In this document: positions 28,738 through 38,752 of the stretch, piece after piece | How the letters are laid out: each line of letters begins with the position of its first letter | Numbering within the stretch: the stretch's first letter is position 1 | NCBI GenBank assembly: GCA_019739335.1 | Contig: CP073261.1 | Span: 1,912,001 to 1,976,000, forward strand | Reading direction: 5' to 3' | Source: Erythrobacter sp. | GTDB taxonomy: Bacteria; Pseudomonadota; Alphaproteobacteria; Sphingomonadales; Sphingomonadaceae | Length of the DNA: 64,000 bases | Translations under genes and position numbers: made by a program | Notes under the pieces: model-generated | Told to the model about the DNA's origin: nothing | Database searches by the model: none | What the model saw: the letters and a program-made list of their open reading frames with translations, nothing else

Positions 28738-29664
28738 TCAACCCGCACCGGATGAAGCACTCACCAGCGTACCCGCCCCGCGACTGGTAAAGAATTCCAG
28801 CAGCATTGCGTGTGGCACCCGTCCGTCGAGCACCACCGCCGCTTCGCAGCCCGATTCTACCGCCTGCACGCAGGTTTCCAGCTTGGGGATCATTCCGCCG
28901 CTGATCGTCCCGTCCTCGCGCAGCGCGGCGATGTCCGCCGGGGTGAGATCGGTGAGCAATTTGCCCGCCTTGTCCAGCACGCCCGTCACATCGGTCAGCA
29001 GGAACAGCCGCGCCGCGCCCAGTGCCGCCGCCAGCGCACCGGCCATCGTATCGGCGTTGATATTGTAGGTGTGGCCCGCCCCGTCACTGGCTATGGGGGC
29101 GACGATGGGGATCATCCCCGCATCGCTCACTGTCTTGAGCACGGCGATATCGACGTCCACCGGCTCACCCACGAAGCCCAGATCCACCGCCTGCTCGATC
29201 TGGCTGTCGGGGTCTTTCACCGTACGGCTGACCTTCTCGGCGCGGACCATCTTGCCGTCCTTGCCCGACAGGCCGATGGCCTTGCCGCCCGCCTGGTTGA
29301 CCCAGCCGACCAGTTCCTTGTTGATCGCACCCGAGAGGACCATTTCGGCGATCTCGGCGGTCGCCTTGTCGGTCACCCGCAGGCCATCGACGAAGGTGCT
29401 TTCGACGCCGAGTTTCTTGAGCATCGCGCCGATCTGCGGCCCGCCGCCGTGGACCACCACCGGATTGATGCCGACTGCTTTGAGCAGCACCACGTCCTGC
29501 GCGAAATCCTCCGCCGCTGCCGGATCGCCCATCGCATGGCCGCCGTATTTCACCACGAAGCTGCGCCCCGCATAGCGCTGGAAATAGGGCAGCGCCTCGA
29601 TCAGGGTCTCGGCCTTGGCCAGCATTTTATCGTCATTGGGCAATGGCAGAGCATCCTTCAGCAT
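28738..29664 (-). CDS. argB: Acetylglutamate kinase
   Basis: Phosphorylates N-acetylglutamate in arginine synthesis. 308 aa from ATG 29664 (another ATG at 29676 adds four residues; neither has a strong ribosome site). Amino-acid-kinase features: [12 protein letters not shown] (ATP phosphate loop), [31 protein letters not shown] and DVTGVLD. Intact; no neighbouring arg gene, as is usual when arginine genes are scattered. Confidence 0.95.
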   Translation of the reverse strand: MLKDALPLPNDDKMLAKAETLIEALPYFQRYAGRSFVVKYGGHAMGDPAAAEDFAQDVVLLKAVGINPVVVHGGGPQIGAMLKKLGVESTFVDGLRVTDKATAEIAEMVLSGAINKELVGWVNQAGGKAIGLSGKDGKMVRAEKVSRTVKDPDSQIEQAVDLGFVGEPVDVDIAVLKTVSDAGMIPIVAPIASDGAGHTYNINADTMAGALAAALGAARLFLLTDVTGVLDKAGKLLTDLTPADIAALREDGTISGGMIPKLETCVQAVESGCEAAVVLDGRVPHAMLLEFFTSRGAGTLVSASSGAG

Positions 29665-29834
29665 GGCCGCGCGCATTAAAGCGCAATCGGGGGAAGAGCC
29701 AGCATTTCCGCCCGCCAACTTTCCCGCAAGCGCGTTAACCCGAAAGTAACCCCGCTGCGGCAGGATAGGGTGAATGGGCGTTTACCACGCGCCTTCGCTG
29801 TCGCCCGGGGCGACAGGCCATAGGGGGGTTAGTG

Positions 29835-29993
29835 ATGCAGGCAACCACCGGACCGAACGCGAGTGAAGAGAGCGGCCGCCGCAGCGTGGACCGGCGCGTG
29901 GCGCAAGTGCCCTTCGATGGCGTAGACAAGCGCAAACGTGAACGTCGCAGCGGCAACGATCGCCGCGCAAGCCCGCGCATTTCCGCCGAGTAA
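29835..29993 (+). CDS. Small basic protein, 52 aa
   Basis: The short frame encodes 52 residues, very rich in Arg: GRRSVDRRVAQVPF then KRKRERRSGNDRRASPR. AGGGGGG precedes the ATG by about 6 nt. The 'RRSVDRR ... ERRSGNDRR' pattern resembles the basic linkers that flank PilZ domains and some nucleic-acid-binding tails, but no domain is present. It stands alone between argB (divergent) and ppk2. Real translation is inferred from the ribosome site and the biased composition. Confidence 0.55.
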   Translation: MQATTGPNASEESGRRSVDRRVAQVPFDGVDKRKRERRSGNDRRASPRISAE

Positions 29994-30042
29994 CGATCCG
30001 CCATCTGGTCAAGCCCGCACGCTTGCGCCATGATCGCGGGCG

Positions 30043-30816
30043 ATGAAAACCAAACATTACGAAGAGCTGCTCGAGCCGATGGAGCTCGAGCTGGTCGCCA
30101 TGGCACGCTGGGCGCGCGCGACGGGTGCGCGCATCTGCGTGCTGTTCGAAGGGCGCGATACGGCGGGCAAGGGCGGGTCGATCAAGGCGATCAGCGAGCG
30201 GCTGAACCCGCGCCAGTGCCGCATCGTAGCGCTCGCCAAGCCAAGCGATGTCGAGCGGACGCAGTGGTATTTCCAACGCTATGTCCCGCACCTGCCCGCA
30301 GCGGGCGAAATCGTGCTGTTCGATCGCAGCTGGTATAACCGCGCAGGCGTGGAAAAGGTGATGGGATTCACCAGCACCGAACAGGTGGACAAGTTCCTCC
30401 ACGAAGCGCCGATTTTCGAAAAACTGCTGGTGGACGATGGCGTGCGGCTGTTCAAGTACTGGCTGTCTGCCGATCAGGCGCATCAGGAAGAGCGCTTTGC
30501 CGAGCGGCTGGAAGATCCGCTCAAGCGCTGGAAGCTCTCGCCGATCGATGTCGAGGCGCGTAGCCGCTATGCCGATTACACCGCCGCGCGCGAGGCGATG
30601 TTTGCCGCTACCCATACCGAACACGCGCCGTGGACGGTGGTCGATTTCAACGACCAGAAGCACGGGCGGCTGACGCTGATCCGCGACCTGCTAGATCGCC
30701 TACCCGAAACCCACGTGCCGGAGGAACTGCTGACCTGGCCCGCGCTCGCCCATCCGCCGCTGGGCGAGGAGTTCGGCATGCTCCAGCCGCTGCCGCCGTT
30801 CCCGGTCAAGGACTGA
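30043..30816 (+). CDS. ppk2: Polyphosphate kinase 2
   Basis: Transfers phosphate between polyphosphate and nucleoside (di)phosphates. 257 aa, one-domain PPK2 length. Seen: Walker A FEGRDTAGKGGSIK (about 35-48), the Walker B/lid VLFDRSWYNRAGVE near residue 92, KPSDVERTQWYFQRYV, and LEDPLKRWKLSPID. All PPK2 hallmarks are present. Which nucleotide it prefers cannot be read directly. Confidence 0.94.
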   Translation: MKTKHYEELLEPMELELVAMARWARATGARICVLFEGRDTAGKGGSIKAISERLNPRQCRIVALAKPSDVERTQWYFQRYVPHLPAAGEIVLFDRSWYNRAGVEKVMGFTSTEQVDKFLHEAPIFEKLLVDDGVRLFKYWLSADQAHQEERFAERLEDPLKRWKLSPIDVEARSRYADYTAAREAMFAATHTEHAPWTVVDFNDQKHGRLTLIRDLLDRLPETHVPEELLTWPALAHPPLGEEFGMLQPLPPFPVKD

Positions 30817-30819
30817 GCG

Positions 30820-31326
30820 CTGGTCAAGGCTCCGCGTTTCGATGCCGCATGGCAGCGGCGGCGGCGGCTTGCCCGCTGGTGGAGCGGCGCGCGCTGGTGG
30901 CTGGGCGCGGCGGTGATCGTGCTGACGGTTGTCCTCTTCCGCCTTCCAGACCGGAGCGAGTGGTCTCCGGTCGAGCGCCAGTTCGCCTTGTGCGGCAGCG
31001 GGTCTGGCGGGACGGCCTGCGTGATCGACGGCGATACCCTTGCCATCGGCTCGCGCCGCATCCGCCTGACCGGCTACGACGCGCCCGAGATCGAGGGGGC
31101 TTGCGACGCCGAGCGGCGGCTCGCGCAGGTGGCGCGCGAGGAACTGGCCGCCTGGCTCAACCTCGGTACATTCGAGCTGTACGGCGGGGCCGAACCGCCG
31201 CGCGACGATTACGGCCGCGAGTTGCGCGCAGCCCGGCGCGGGGGCGAGGAACTGGCCGATACCATGGTCGAGCGCGAACTCGCCCGGCGCAGTCGGCTTG
31301 ATCGCGGGTGGTGCGGAGCAGATTAG
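30820..31326 (+). CDS. Membrane-anchored staphylococcal-nuclease-like protein
   Basis: 168 aa if begun at CTG 30820. A basic stretch (QRRRRLARWW) and one transmembrane helix (WWLGAAVIVLTVVLF) precede an SNase/OB-type domain with VIDGDTLAIGSRRIRLTGYDAPE, where GDT and the following R..GYDAPE match the calcium and active-site strands of thermonuclease. Later RDDYGREL supplies another Arg. The first in-frame standard start is GTG 30913, inside the helix, which would destroy the anchor; the CTG has AAGGA 7 nt upstream and lies 3 nt past the ppk2 stop. The start is uncertain, the domain is not. Confidence 0.72.
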   Translation: MVKAPRFDAAWQRRRRLARWWSGARWWLGAAVIVLTVVLFRLPDRSEWSPVERQFALCGSGSGGTACVIDGDTLAIGSRRIRLTGYDAPEIEGACDAERRLAQVAREELAAWLNLGTFELYGGAEPPRDDYGRELRAARRGGEELADTMVERELARRSRLDRGWCGAD

Positions 31327-31494
31327 CCACGCCGTCCACTCAGGACGGTCGCTCTCCGGTCAGGAATCTTCCCGATGCAGCGGGGACTTCTGCCAGGCTC
31401 CGTCCCTCATGCCCTGCTGGAAGTGGTGCCAAGCTACCAATCGGACGGCCGACAGAAGTGCCAACCGTATCGCACCAAGCTGGCATCCGCGCAG

Positions 31495-32937
31495 TCACCC
31501 CACCCCCGCCAGCTTCTTGGCCCGTCGCCGCTGCACGCTCGACCCGATCCCGATCGCCTCGCGGTATTTCGCCACGGTGCGCCGTGCCAGGTCGAAGCCC
31601 TCGGCTTTCAGCAGGTCCACCAGCGCGTCGTCGGAGAGGATATTGCCCGCTTCCTCGGCGTCGCACAAAGCCTTGATGCGCGCCTTCACCGTCTCCGCAC
31701 TCGCGCCTTCGCCATCCTCGCCGCCGCCGACGCCGCTGGTGAAGAAGTACTTCAGTTCGAAGGTGCCGCGCGCGCAGTGGAGGAACTTGTTGCTGGTGAC
31801 GCGGCTGACGGTGCTTTCGTGCATTTCGATGGCTTCGGCCACGGTCTTCAAGGTCAGCGGGCGCAGGTGGGCGACGCCCTTGCGGAAGAAGCCTTCCTGC
31901 TGCTTGACGATCTCGGCAGCGGTCTTGAGGATCGTCTTCTGCCGCTGGTCGAGCGCCTTGATCAGCCAGTTGGCATCGGCCAGCCGTTCGGACAGCCAGG
32001 CCTTGGCGTCCTTCCCGGTGCAGCCGTTGCGCAGTTCCACATAGTAGCCGCGATTGACCACCAGCCGGGGCAGGCTCGCTTCGTTGAGCTGGATATCCCA
32101 GCCGCCCGATTTGCCTTCGCTGAGCAGGATATCGGGCACCACCGCCGCGCTGGCGCTGCCGCCAAACATGAGGCCGGGCTTGGGATTGTAGCTGCGCAGT
32201 TCGGCGAGCATGTCGGCGAAATCCTCGTCATCCACCCCGCAGATGCGCTTGATCTGCGCGACCGCGCCCTTGGCGACGAGATCGAGATTGTCGATCATCA
32301 CCTTCATGCACGGATCGTAGCGGTCCGCTTCCTTGGCTTGAAGCGCGAGGCATTCGGAAAGGCTGCGCGCGCCGACCCCGGTGGGATCGAGCGACTGCAC
32401 CAGCGCGAGCGCGCGCTCGACTGCGGACAGCGGCACGCCGAGCTGTAGCGCCACTTCGGGCAGCGGGGTGGCGAGATAGCCCGCTTCGTCGAGCAGGCCG
32501 ACAAGGTGGCGGGCGATGAAGGCGGTCTGGGGATCAGGGGCAGCAGGGCCGATTTGCGCATCGAGATGATCGGCAAGGCTGAGGTCCTCACCGGCGCGGT
32601 TTTCGAGGTCCGGCCCTTCTTCGCCCATGCCGCCCGATGCCGGGGCGGACCAGTCGCCCGTATCGCGATCCCGGTCCAATGCGGTGACATCGATATCGAG
32701 CGCGCCGTCGCCGTCGCCGGAGGTGGAGTCGGCGATGACGGGTTCGGCGCTGTCGGGCGGGGCATCGTCGGCGCTCAGTTCGCCCGCTTCGAGCAGCGGG
32801 TTGCTTTCCAGCGCCTCGCCGATGAAGGTCTCGATTTCGAGGTTCGACAGCGCCAGCAGCTTGATCGCCTGCTGCAACTGCGGCGTCATCACCAGCGATT
32901 GCGATTGGCGGAGATCGAGGCGCGGACCGAGCGCCAT
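31495..32937 (-). CDS. rpoN: RNA polymerase sigma-54 factor
   Basis: 480 aa. Region I is Gln/Leu-rich (LRQSQSLVMTPQLQQAIKLL, about 9-28), then an acidic region II, the core-binding domain, a helix-turn-helix (TVAEAIEMHESTVSRVTSNK) and the diagnostic RpoN box ARRTVAKYRE near the C-terminus, which reads the -24 element. Intact and of normal length. It follows lptB by 23 nt on the same strand, a common alphaproteobacterial arrangement (lptB-rpoN). Confidence 0.97.
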   Translation of the reverse strand: MALGPRLDLRQSQSLVMTPQLQQAIKLLALSNLEIETFIGEALESNPLLEAGELSADDAPPDSAEPVIADSTSGDGDGALDIDVTALDRDRDTGDWSAPASGGMGEEGPDLENRAGEDLSLADHLDAQIGPAAPDPQTAFIARHLVGLLDEAGYLATPLPEVALQLGVPLSAVERALALVQSLDPTGVGARSLSECLALQAKEADRYDPCMKVMIDNLDLVAKGAVAQIKRICGVDDEDFADMLAELRSYNPKPGLMFGGSASAAVVPDILLSEGKSGGWDIQLNEASLPRLVVNRGYYVELRNGCTGKDAKAWLSERLADANWLIKALDQRQKTILKTAAEIVKQQEGFFRKGVAHLRPLTLKTVAEAIEMHESTVSRVTSNKFLHCARGTFELKYFFTSGVGGGEDGEGASAETVKARIKALCDAEEAGNILSDDALVDLLKAEGFDLARRTVAKYREAIGIGSSVQRRRAKKLAGVG

Positions 32938-32960
32938 GTCCTATTTCCCCCGTTTGCGCA

Positions 32961-33776
32961 TCACAGCGTGAAGCTCTCGCCCAGGTACAGCCGGCGCACG
33001 TTCTCGTCCGCCACCAGTTCCTGCGGGCTGCCGGCGAACAGCACCTGCCCGCCGTAAATGATGCAGGCGCGGTCGACGATGTCGAGCGTTTCGCGGACGT
33101 TGTGATCGGTGATCAGCACCCCGATGCCGCGCGCCTTCAGGTCCTTCACCAGATCGCGGATATCGCTGATCGACAGCGGATCGATTCCCGCGAAGGGTTC
33201 GTCTAGCAGCATGATCGAAGGATTGGCCGCCAACGCCCGGGCGATTTCGCACCGCCGCCGCTCACCGCCCGAAAGCGCCATCGCCGGGCTGGCGCGCAGC
33301 CGGGCGAGGCCGAATTCATCGAGCAGCCGTTCGAGTTCGGCGGCGCGCACTGCCTTGTCCGGCTCGACCATTTCGAGCACGCAAGCGATGTTCTGTTCCA
33401 CCGTCATCCCGCGGAAGATGCTGGTTTCCTGCGGCAGGTAGCCGAGGCCGAGGATCGCGCGGCGGTACATCGGCAGCTTGGTGACATCGACGCCGTCCAT
33501 CAGGATGCGCCCGCTGTCTGGCTTCACCAGCCCCATTATCGAGTAAAAACAGGTGGTTTTGCCCGCGCCGTTGGGGCCGAGCAGGCCCAGCACCTCGCCT
33601 TTGGCGACGGTGAGCGAGATGTCTGACAGCACCGAGCGCTTGTCGTAGCTCTTGGCGATGGAAATCACTTCCAGCCCGCCCTGCGGCGGCAGGTCGGGCG
33701 CGGCCTTCACCGGCGCCTTCGCCGTTGCTTCGGCCAGGGCCGCTTCGTCCAGGAAATCGTCGTCAAACGCGCTCAT
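32961..33776 (-). CDS. lptB: Lipopolysaccharide export ABC ATPase
   Basis: 271 aa. The cytoplasmic ATPase that drives LPS transport with LptFGC. Seen: Walker A LLGPNGAGKTTCF, Q-loop YLPQETSIFRGMTVEQNI, signature LSGGERRRCEIARALA, Walker B SIMLLDEPFAGIDP and the switch His in LITDHNVRET. LptB-specific wording (SIFRGMTVEQNI, LDEPFAGIDPL) separates it from other ABC ATPases. It carries an unusual ~30-residue acidic/Ala-rich N-terminal extension. The ATG at 33776 has GAGGACGGCGG upstream. Confidence 0.95.
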   Translation of the reverse strand: MSAFDDDFLDEAALAEATAKAPVKAAPDLPPQGGLEVISIAKSYDKRSVLSDISLTVAKGEVLGLLGPNGAGKTTCFYSIMGLVKPDSGRILMDGVDVTKLPMYRRAILGLGYLPQETSIFRGMTVEQNIACVLEMVEPDKAVRAAELERLLDEFGLARLRASPAMALSGGERRRCEIARALAANPSIMLLDEPFAGIDPLSISDIRDLVKDLKARGIGVLITDHNVRETLDIVDRACIIYGGQVLFAGSPQELVADENVRRLYLGESFTL

Positions 33777-33952
33777 CCGCCGTCCTCTAGCATGTGCGGC
33801 GCGGCTTTGAAGGGTGTTTGGCAAGATTCGTGCATGACCTGTCCCGAATTCACCCATTCATTGCCCACTCGCCTGAACATATGGTTGACGCGCTTGAAAA
33901 CCATGCCACCATTTGAAATAAGCCCGGAGCAGGGATTGGAGAGAGAACGCTG

Positions 33953-34354
33953 ATGGATAAGGCGATCACGCGGAAACCGGATGTGCAACAGCACACAGGC
34001 CAGCATACAGGCCAGCACGCGAACAAGGCAATCGACTGGCGCAAAAGCGCGAGCGATCATGTCGCTTTCGGGCTGCTGGTCTATACCGGCCTGCACATTT
34101 TCGTGACGATGACGCAGCTGAAATCGGGCGGCGGCTCGTTGCTCCCCTATTTCGCGCTGGTCGTGCTTGTCGCGGCGATCATCCCGGCCTGCCGGTGGAT
34201 GGAGAAGCGCTGGGAAGGCCTATCGGACGAACAAGCGGCTGATCCCGCGCTCGCCCCCGCGTTCAAGCGCGAAATGGCGCTGCTGTGGCTCGCCGCAATC
34301 GGCCTGCCGCTGGCACTGACTTTCGCCTTCAAGGCGATTGCCGCAGCGTTCTGA
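33953..34354 (+). CDS. Small membrane protein, unknown function
   Basis: 133 aa. The N-terminus has a short repeat (HTGQHTGQH), then about three transmembrane segments (HVAFGLLVYTGLHIFVTM, LPYFALVVLVAAIIPACRW, LLWLAAIGLPLALTFAFKAIAAAF) with a charged loop between. No family recognised. The stop overlaps the proposed start of the MscS-type channel gene, suggesting co-translation. Confidence 0.68.
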   Translation: MDKAITRKPDVQQHTGQHTGQHANKAIDWRKSASDHVAFGLLVYTGLHIFVTMTQLKSGGGSLLPYFALVVLVAAIIPACRWMEKRWEGLSDEQAADPALAPAFKREMALLWLAAIGLPLALTFAFKAIAAAF

Positions 34355-35742
34355 CGGGGCTTTTCGCCCGCATTGCCCTTCCCCTGCTACTGGTTCTGGC
34401 GGGGCAGCCTGCGCAGGCGCAGGTTCCGGAGGCTCCCGCGGCCGATGCCTCCCCGCCATCTCCCGAAGCCGGGTCTATCGAGGTTGAACAGACGGCAGGC
34501 GCCGATGAGCGGATCGCGGCGCGGCTCGCCGATATCTTCGCCAACGTTCCCAGCCTGAACGCCGTCAGTGCAAGCGTTTCCGAAGGCGTCGTGACGCTGG
34601 AAGGCACCGCGCCCGATGCCGCCGCAGTCGCCCGGGCGGAAGCCATCGCCGCGGGGGTGGCGGGCGTGGTGACGGTGGAAAACGCCATCACCCGCGACGT
34701 TTCGGTCGATCTTGAAAGCAATATCGGCAGCCTCGGCGAACGGCTCCAGTCGCTGTGGCGCGCGGTGCCGCTGGTGGGGCTGGCCTTGCTGGTGGGGCTG
34801 CTGATCGCAGGGTTCGGCTACCTGCTTTCGTCGCTGACGCGCGTCTGGCGGCGGCTGGCGCCCAATTCATTCCTCGCCGAACTGATCCAGAGCGTGATCC
34901 GTTTTGCTTTCGTCGTCATCGGTCTTGTCGTGGCGCTCGACATGATCGGGGCGGGGACGCTGATGGGCGCGGTGCTCGGCGGGGCGGGGGTGATCGGCAT
35001 CGCGTTGGGCTTTGCCATGCGCGATACGGTGGAAAATTACGTGGCGAGCCTGATGCTCAGCCTGCGCCAGCCGTTCCGCGCGAACGATCACGTGGTGATC
35101 GACGCCCACGAAGGCCGCGTGATCCGCCTGACCAGCCGCGCGACCGTGCTGATGACGCTGGATGGCAACCAGTTGCGGATTCCCAATTCCACCGTCTTCA
35201 AGGCGATCATTCTCAATTACACGCGCAATCCGCAGCGACGGTTCGAATTCAAGCTGGGCGTCGATGCCGATGACGATGTGCAGGCAGCGCGGGTGCTGGG
35301 GCGGGAGACCCTGGCCGCGCTGGACTTCGTGCTTGCCGACCCGGCACCCGAAGTGCTGATCGACGATGTCGGGGATTCGAGCGTGGTGCTGCGCTTCCTC
35401 GGCTGGATAGACCAGCGCGAAGCCGACTGGGCCAAGGCGCGCAGCCGCGCGATAGTTGCTGCAAAGGCCGCGCTGGAACATGGCGGCTTCGCTCTACCCG
35501 AACCGATCTACCGGCTGCGCTTCGATTCGCGCACCGTGCCCTTGCCGCTGGAGAACATTGCCGACCGGGAGCGCCGCGATGAGACTCCCGCCACTGCCGC
35601 GCCCCCTTCAGCCCAACCTCTTGCAACTGAAGCGAACGATGTCGCTCCCGAAGACGAGATCGCGCGGATGGTGGAGGAGGAGCGCAAGGGCGCACCGGGT
35701 CAGGAAAAGGACCTGCTCGACCAGGCCCGCCCGGTGGAATGA
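34351..35742 (+). CDS. MscS-family mechanosensitive channel with periplasmic BON domain
   Basis: 463 aa from a CTG start (34351) that overlaps the previous stop (CTGA); the nearest conventional start, GTG 34285, would overlap the neighbour by 70 bp. Signal peptide ends PAQAQ. A BON domain follows (about residues 48-115: SVSEGVVTLEGTAPD...VTVENAITRDV), then two to three transmembrane helices and the MscS pore and beta domain: AVLGGAGVIGIALGFAMRDTVENYVA, RPFRANDHVVID-like segment, LDGNQLRIPNSTVF. Gating on osmotic downshift is the family role; the BON domain suggests attachment to the envelope. The C-terminal 50 residues are acidic. Confidence 0.85.
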   Translation: MTGLFARIALPLLLVLAGQPAQAQVPEAPAADASPPSPEAGSIEVEQTAGADERIAARLADIFANVPSLNAVSASVSEGVVTLEGTAPDAAAVARAEAIAAGVAGVVTVENAITRDVSVDLESNIGSLGERLQSLWRAVPLVGLALLVGLLIAGFGYLLSSLTRVWRRLAPNSFLAELIQSVIRFAFVVIGLVVALDMIGAGTLMGAVLGGAGVIGIALGFAMRDTVENYVASLMLSLRQPFRANDHVVIDAHEGRVIRLTSRATVLMTLDGNQLRIPNSTVFKAIILNYTRNPQRRFEFKLGVDADDDVQAARVLGRETLAALDFVLADPAPEVLIDDVGDSSVVLRFLGWIDQREADWAKARSRAIVAAKAALEHGGFALPEPIYRLRFDSRTVPLPLENIADRERRDETPATAAPPSAQPLATEANDVAPEDEIARMVEEERKGAPGQEKDLLDQARPVE

Positions 35743-36273
35743 TCAGGCGTTCTTGTACCGCTCTATCGCTTCCACCACGATCTGCTTGGCTTCAGCTGCG
35801 TCGCCCCATTTGCCGATGCGCACCCACTTTTCGGCTTCGAGATCCTTGTAGTGGGTGAAAAAGTGCTCGATCTGCTGGAAGATGATGCTCGGCAGGTCCT
35901 TGGTTTCGGCGACGTCCGAATAATAGGGGAACGTCGTGTCTACCGGCACGCAGATCAGCTTTTCATCGCCGCCGTGCTCGTCTTCCAGGTTGAGCACGCC
36001 GATGGGACGCGCGCGCACCACGCAGCCAGGGATGAAGGGCGAGCGGGAAATGACCAGCGCATCGAGCGGATCGCCATCGGGGCTGAGCGTGTGCGGGACG
36101 AAGCCGTAATTGGCCGGATAGCGCATCGGCGTGTGCAGGATGCGATCGACAAACAGCGCGCCCGACAATTTGTCGAACTCATACTTCACCGGCTCGCCGC
36201 CCGTGGGGACTTCGATGATGACGTTCAGGCTTTCCGGCGGGTTGTCACCCGTCGGGATGTGTTCGATACGCAT
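35743..36273 (-). CDS. ppa: Inorganic pyrophosphatase
   Basis: 176 aa, family I soluble pyrophosphatase. Seen: VIIEVPTGGEPVKYEFDK, MRYPANYGFVPHT, and the metal-binding signature DGDPLDALV (Asp residues that hold Mg and pyrophosphate), then GVVRARPIG-type segment and YSDVAETKDLP. Intact and typical in length. Convergent with the mechanosensitive channel gene with no gap. Confidence 0.96.
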   Translation of the reverse strand: MRIEHIPTGDNPPESLNVIIEVPTGGEPVKYEFDKLSGALFVDRILHTPMRYPANYGFVPHTLSPDGDPLDALVISRSPFIPGCVVRARPIGVLNLEDEHGGDEKLICVPVDTTFPYYSDVAETKDLPSIIFQQIEHFFTHYKDLEAEKWVRIGKWGDAAEAKQIVVEAIERYKNA

Positions 36274-36401
36274 GGATGCTTTATCCTCTTGCGGGTTTAA
36301 GCGGCATCCCCTCCCAAAACTGAGCGCGCGCCTAGCGGATAGCTTCGGCGATGGCGAGAGGGGATTTGCGATTGCAGTGAAGGTGGGTAAGGGCAGCCAC
36401 C

Positions 36402-37688
36402 ATGAGCAAGACCCAGACACCGCAGGCCATCAGGGGCACGCAGGACATTTTCGGTGCCGACGCGGAAGCCTTTGCTTTCGTGGTCGAGACCTTCGAGCGG
36501 GTGCGCAAGCTCTACCGGTTCCGCCGGGTGGAAATGCCGGTGTTCGAAAAGACCGAGGTGTTCGCTCGTTCGATCGGCGAGACCACGGATATCGTCTCCA
36601 AGGAAATGTATTCGTTCCGCGATCGCGGCGACGAAAGCCTGACCCTGCGCCCCGAATTCACCGCCGGGATCGCGCGGGCCTATATCACCAACGGCTGGCA
36701 GCAGCACGCGCCGCTCAAGGTGGCGACCCACGGGCCGCTGTTCCGCTACGAACGCCCGCAGAAGGGCCGCTACCGCCAGTTCCACCAGATCGACGCCGAG
36801 ATCATCGGCGCGGGCGAGCCGCAGGCCGATGTCGAACTGCTGGCGATGGCCGACCAGCTATTGCGCGAGCTGGGGATCGAGGGCGTGACGCTGCACCTCA
36901 ACACGCTGGGCGACGGCGACAGCCGCGAAGCCTGGCGCGCGGCCTTGGTGGAATACTTTATGGGGCATGTCCTCAGTCTGTCTGAAGAGTCTGCGCTTCG
37001 CCTCAAGACGAACCCGCTCCGCATTCTCGACTCTAAAGACCCCACAGACCGCTTGCTTGCCGCTGAGGCCCCGAAAATCGATCAGTTCCTTTCCGATGAT
37101 GCGCGCGCATTTTTTGACGCGGTGACAAGAGGGCTGGACTCTGCGGGCGTGAAATGGACGCGCGCAGAGAGCCTTGTTCGAGGACTTGACTATTATCGGC
37201 ACACCGCGTTCGAGTTCGTGCCCGATGAGGGCTCGGCAGCGGCGGCGGCTTTGGGTTCGCAGAGCACCATTCTGGGCGGCGGTCGCTACGACGGGCTGAT
37301 GGAATCGCTCGGCGGTCCTGCCACACCTGCGGTGGGGTGGGCTGCGGGGATCGAGCGACTGGCGATGTTGGTGGGGGAGAAGGGGCAAGAGCGTCTCGAG
37401 ATCGCCGTTGTAGCGGAGAACCGCGAGCGCGAGGCTGATGCGGTGGCAGCGGTTTCGATGTTCCGGCAGATGGGCATTCGGGCGGAGCTATTCGCGCATG
37501 GAAGTCCGAGGAAGCGCTACGACAAGGCCCGCAAGGCAGCTCCCGGAGTGCTTGTCTCTATGGACATTCGGGATGAGAATGCCGTTCAAAACTGGCTGGT
37601 GACATTCCCAGAAATCGATCGCCAGGAGGAAGCATTTCAGGCGTTTATCCGACGCTGGGATATTCCTGATCACGAAAACAATTCATGA
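36402..37688 (+). CDS. hisS: Histidyl-tRNA synthetase
   Basis: 428 aa class II synthetase. Seen: RGTQDIFG (motif 1 side), [16 protein letters not shown], motif 2 [16 protein letters not shown], histidine-specific [12 protein letters not shown] and GGGRYDGL, motif 3 [10 protein letters not shown], and a C-terminal anticodon domain. Intact, but the DNA is a mosaic: up to about 36,950 the codons are strongly GC-ended like the surroundings, after that TCT, CTT, AAA, AGA, ACA and TTT become common. The stop overlaps prfA (ATGA). Confidence 0.96.
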   Translation: MSKTQTPQAIRGTQDIFGADAEAFAFVVETFERVRKLYRFRRVEMPVFEKTEVFARSIGETTDIVSKEMYSFRDRGDESLTLRPEFTAGIARAYITNGWQQHAPLKVATHGPLFRYERPQKGRYRQFHQIDAEIIGAGEPQADVELLAMADQLLRELGIEGVTLHLNTLGDGDSREAWRAALVEYFMGHVLSLSEESALRLKTNPLRILDSKDPTDRLLAAEAPKIDQFLSDDARAFFDAVTRGLDSAGVKWTRAESLVRGLDYYRHTAFEFVPDEGSAAAAALGSQSTILGGGRYDGLMESLGGPATPAVGWAAGIERLAMLVGEKGQERLEIAVVAENREREADAVAAVSMFRQMGIRAELFAHGSPRKRYDKARKAAPGVLVSMDIRDENAVQNWLVTFPEIDRQEEAFQAFIRRWDIPDHENNS

Positions 37689-38752
37689 CCATCCCCGCAG
37701 AACGTCTCCGCCAGATCGGCAACCGGTTCGCCGAGCTCGAAGCGCGCATGGCCAGCGGGCAGCTGGAAGGCGAGGCCTTTGTCCAGGCCAGCCGCGACTA
37801 TGCCGAGCTGGAGCCGGTCGCCAAGGCTGCCGCCGAAGTCGCGGCCATGCGCGAGGAGATCGGAGGGCTCACCGAAATGCTCGCCGATCCCGAAATGCGC
37901 GGCATGGCGGAAGAGGAGCTGGGCCAGCTCAAGAAGGCGCTGCCGCTTGCCGAGCGTGCGCTCGCCATCGCGATGCTGCCGCGTGACAGCGCCGACCAGC
38001 GCCCCGCCATGCTCGAAATCCGCGCCGGCACCGGCGGCGACGAGGCGGCGCTGTTCGCGGGCGATCTCTACCGCATGTACGAACGCTTCGCCGCCGATCA
38101 GGGCTGGAAGGTCGAGCCGGTCAGCATGAACGCGGCCGAAGTGGGCGGCTTCAAGGAAATCGTCGCCAACGTCACCGGCACCGGGGTGTTCGCCAAGCTG
38201 AAGTTCGAGAGCGGCGTCCACCGCGTGCAGCGCGTGCCGGTCACCGAAAGCGGCGGGCGCATCCACACCAGCGCGGCGACCGTGGCGGTGCTGCCCGAAC
38301 CCACCGAAGTCGATGTGAGCGTGGACGAGAACGACCTGCGGATCGACATCTACCGGAGCAGCGGCGCGGGCGGGCAGCACGTCAACACCACCGATAGTGC
38401 CGTGCGCATCACCCACATTCCCACCGGAATCGTAGTCGCGATGCAGGACGAGCGCAGCCAGCACAAGAACCGCGACAAGGCGATGAAGGTGCTCCGCGCA
38501 CGCCTCTACGAACGCCGCCGCGAGGAAGCGCACGGCGCCGAGGCCGACCTGCGCAAGGCGATGGTGGGCAGCGGCGACCGCTCCGAACGCATCCGCACCT
38601 ACAATTTCCCGCAAGGCCGCGTGACCGATCACCGCATCGGCCTGACGCTGCACAAGCTGGACGAAGTGCTCGCCGGGCCGGGGCTGGCCGAAGTCACCGA
38701 CGCGCTGATCGCCGAGGACGAGGCGAAGCGGCTGGCGGCGATGAGCGAGTGA
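37685..38752 (+). CDS. prfA: Peptide chain release factor 1
   Basis: 355 aa. Releases nascent chains at UAA and UAG. Seen: catalytic [16 protein letters not shown] (GGQ methylation site), the codon-recognition [12 protein letters not shown] segment with the PVT tripeptide of RF1, and LDEVLAG near the C-terminus. Overlaps hisS upstream and prmC downstream, and PrmC methylates the Gln of the GGQ, so the pairing makes functional sense. Confidence 0.97.
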   Translation: MTIPAERLRQIGNRFAELEARMASGQLEGEAFVQASRDYAELEPVAKAAAEVAAMREEIGGLTEMLADPEMRGMAEEELGQLKKALPLAERALAIAMLPRDSADQRPAMLEIRAGTGGDEAALFAGDLYRMYERFAADQGWKVEPVSMNAAEVGGFKEIVANVTGTGVFAKLKFESGVHRVQRVPVTESGGRIHTSAATVAVLPEPTEVDVSVDENDLRIDIYRSSGAGGQHVNTTDSAVRITHIPTGIVVAMQDERSQHKNRDKAMKVLRARLYERRREEAHGAEADLRKAMVGSGDRSERIRTYNFPQGRVTDHRIGLTLHKLDEVLAGPGLAEVTDALIAEDEAKRLAAMSE

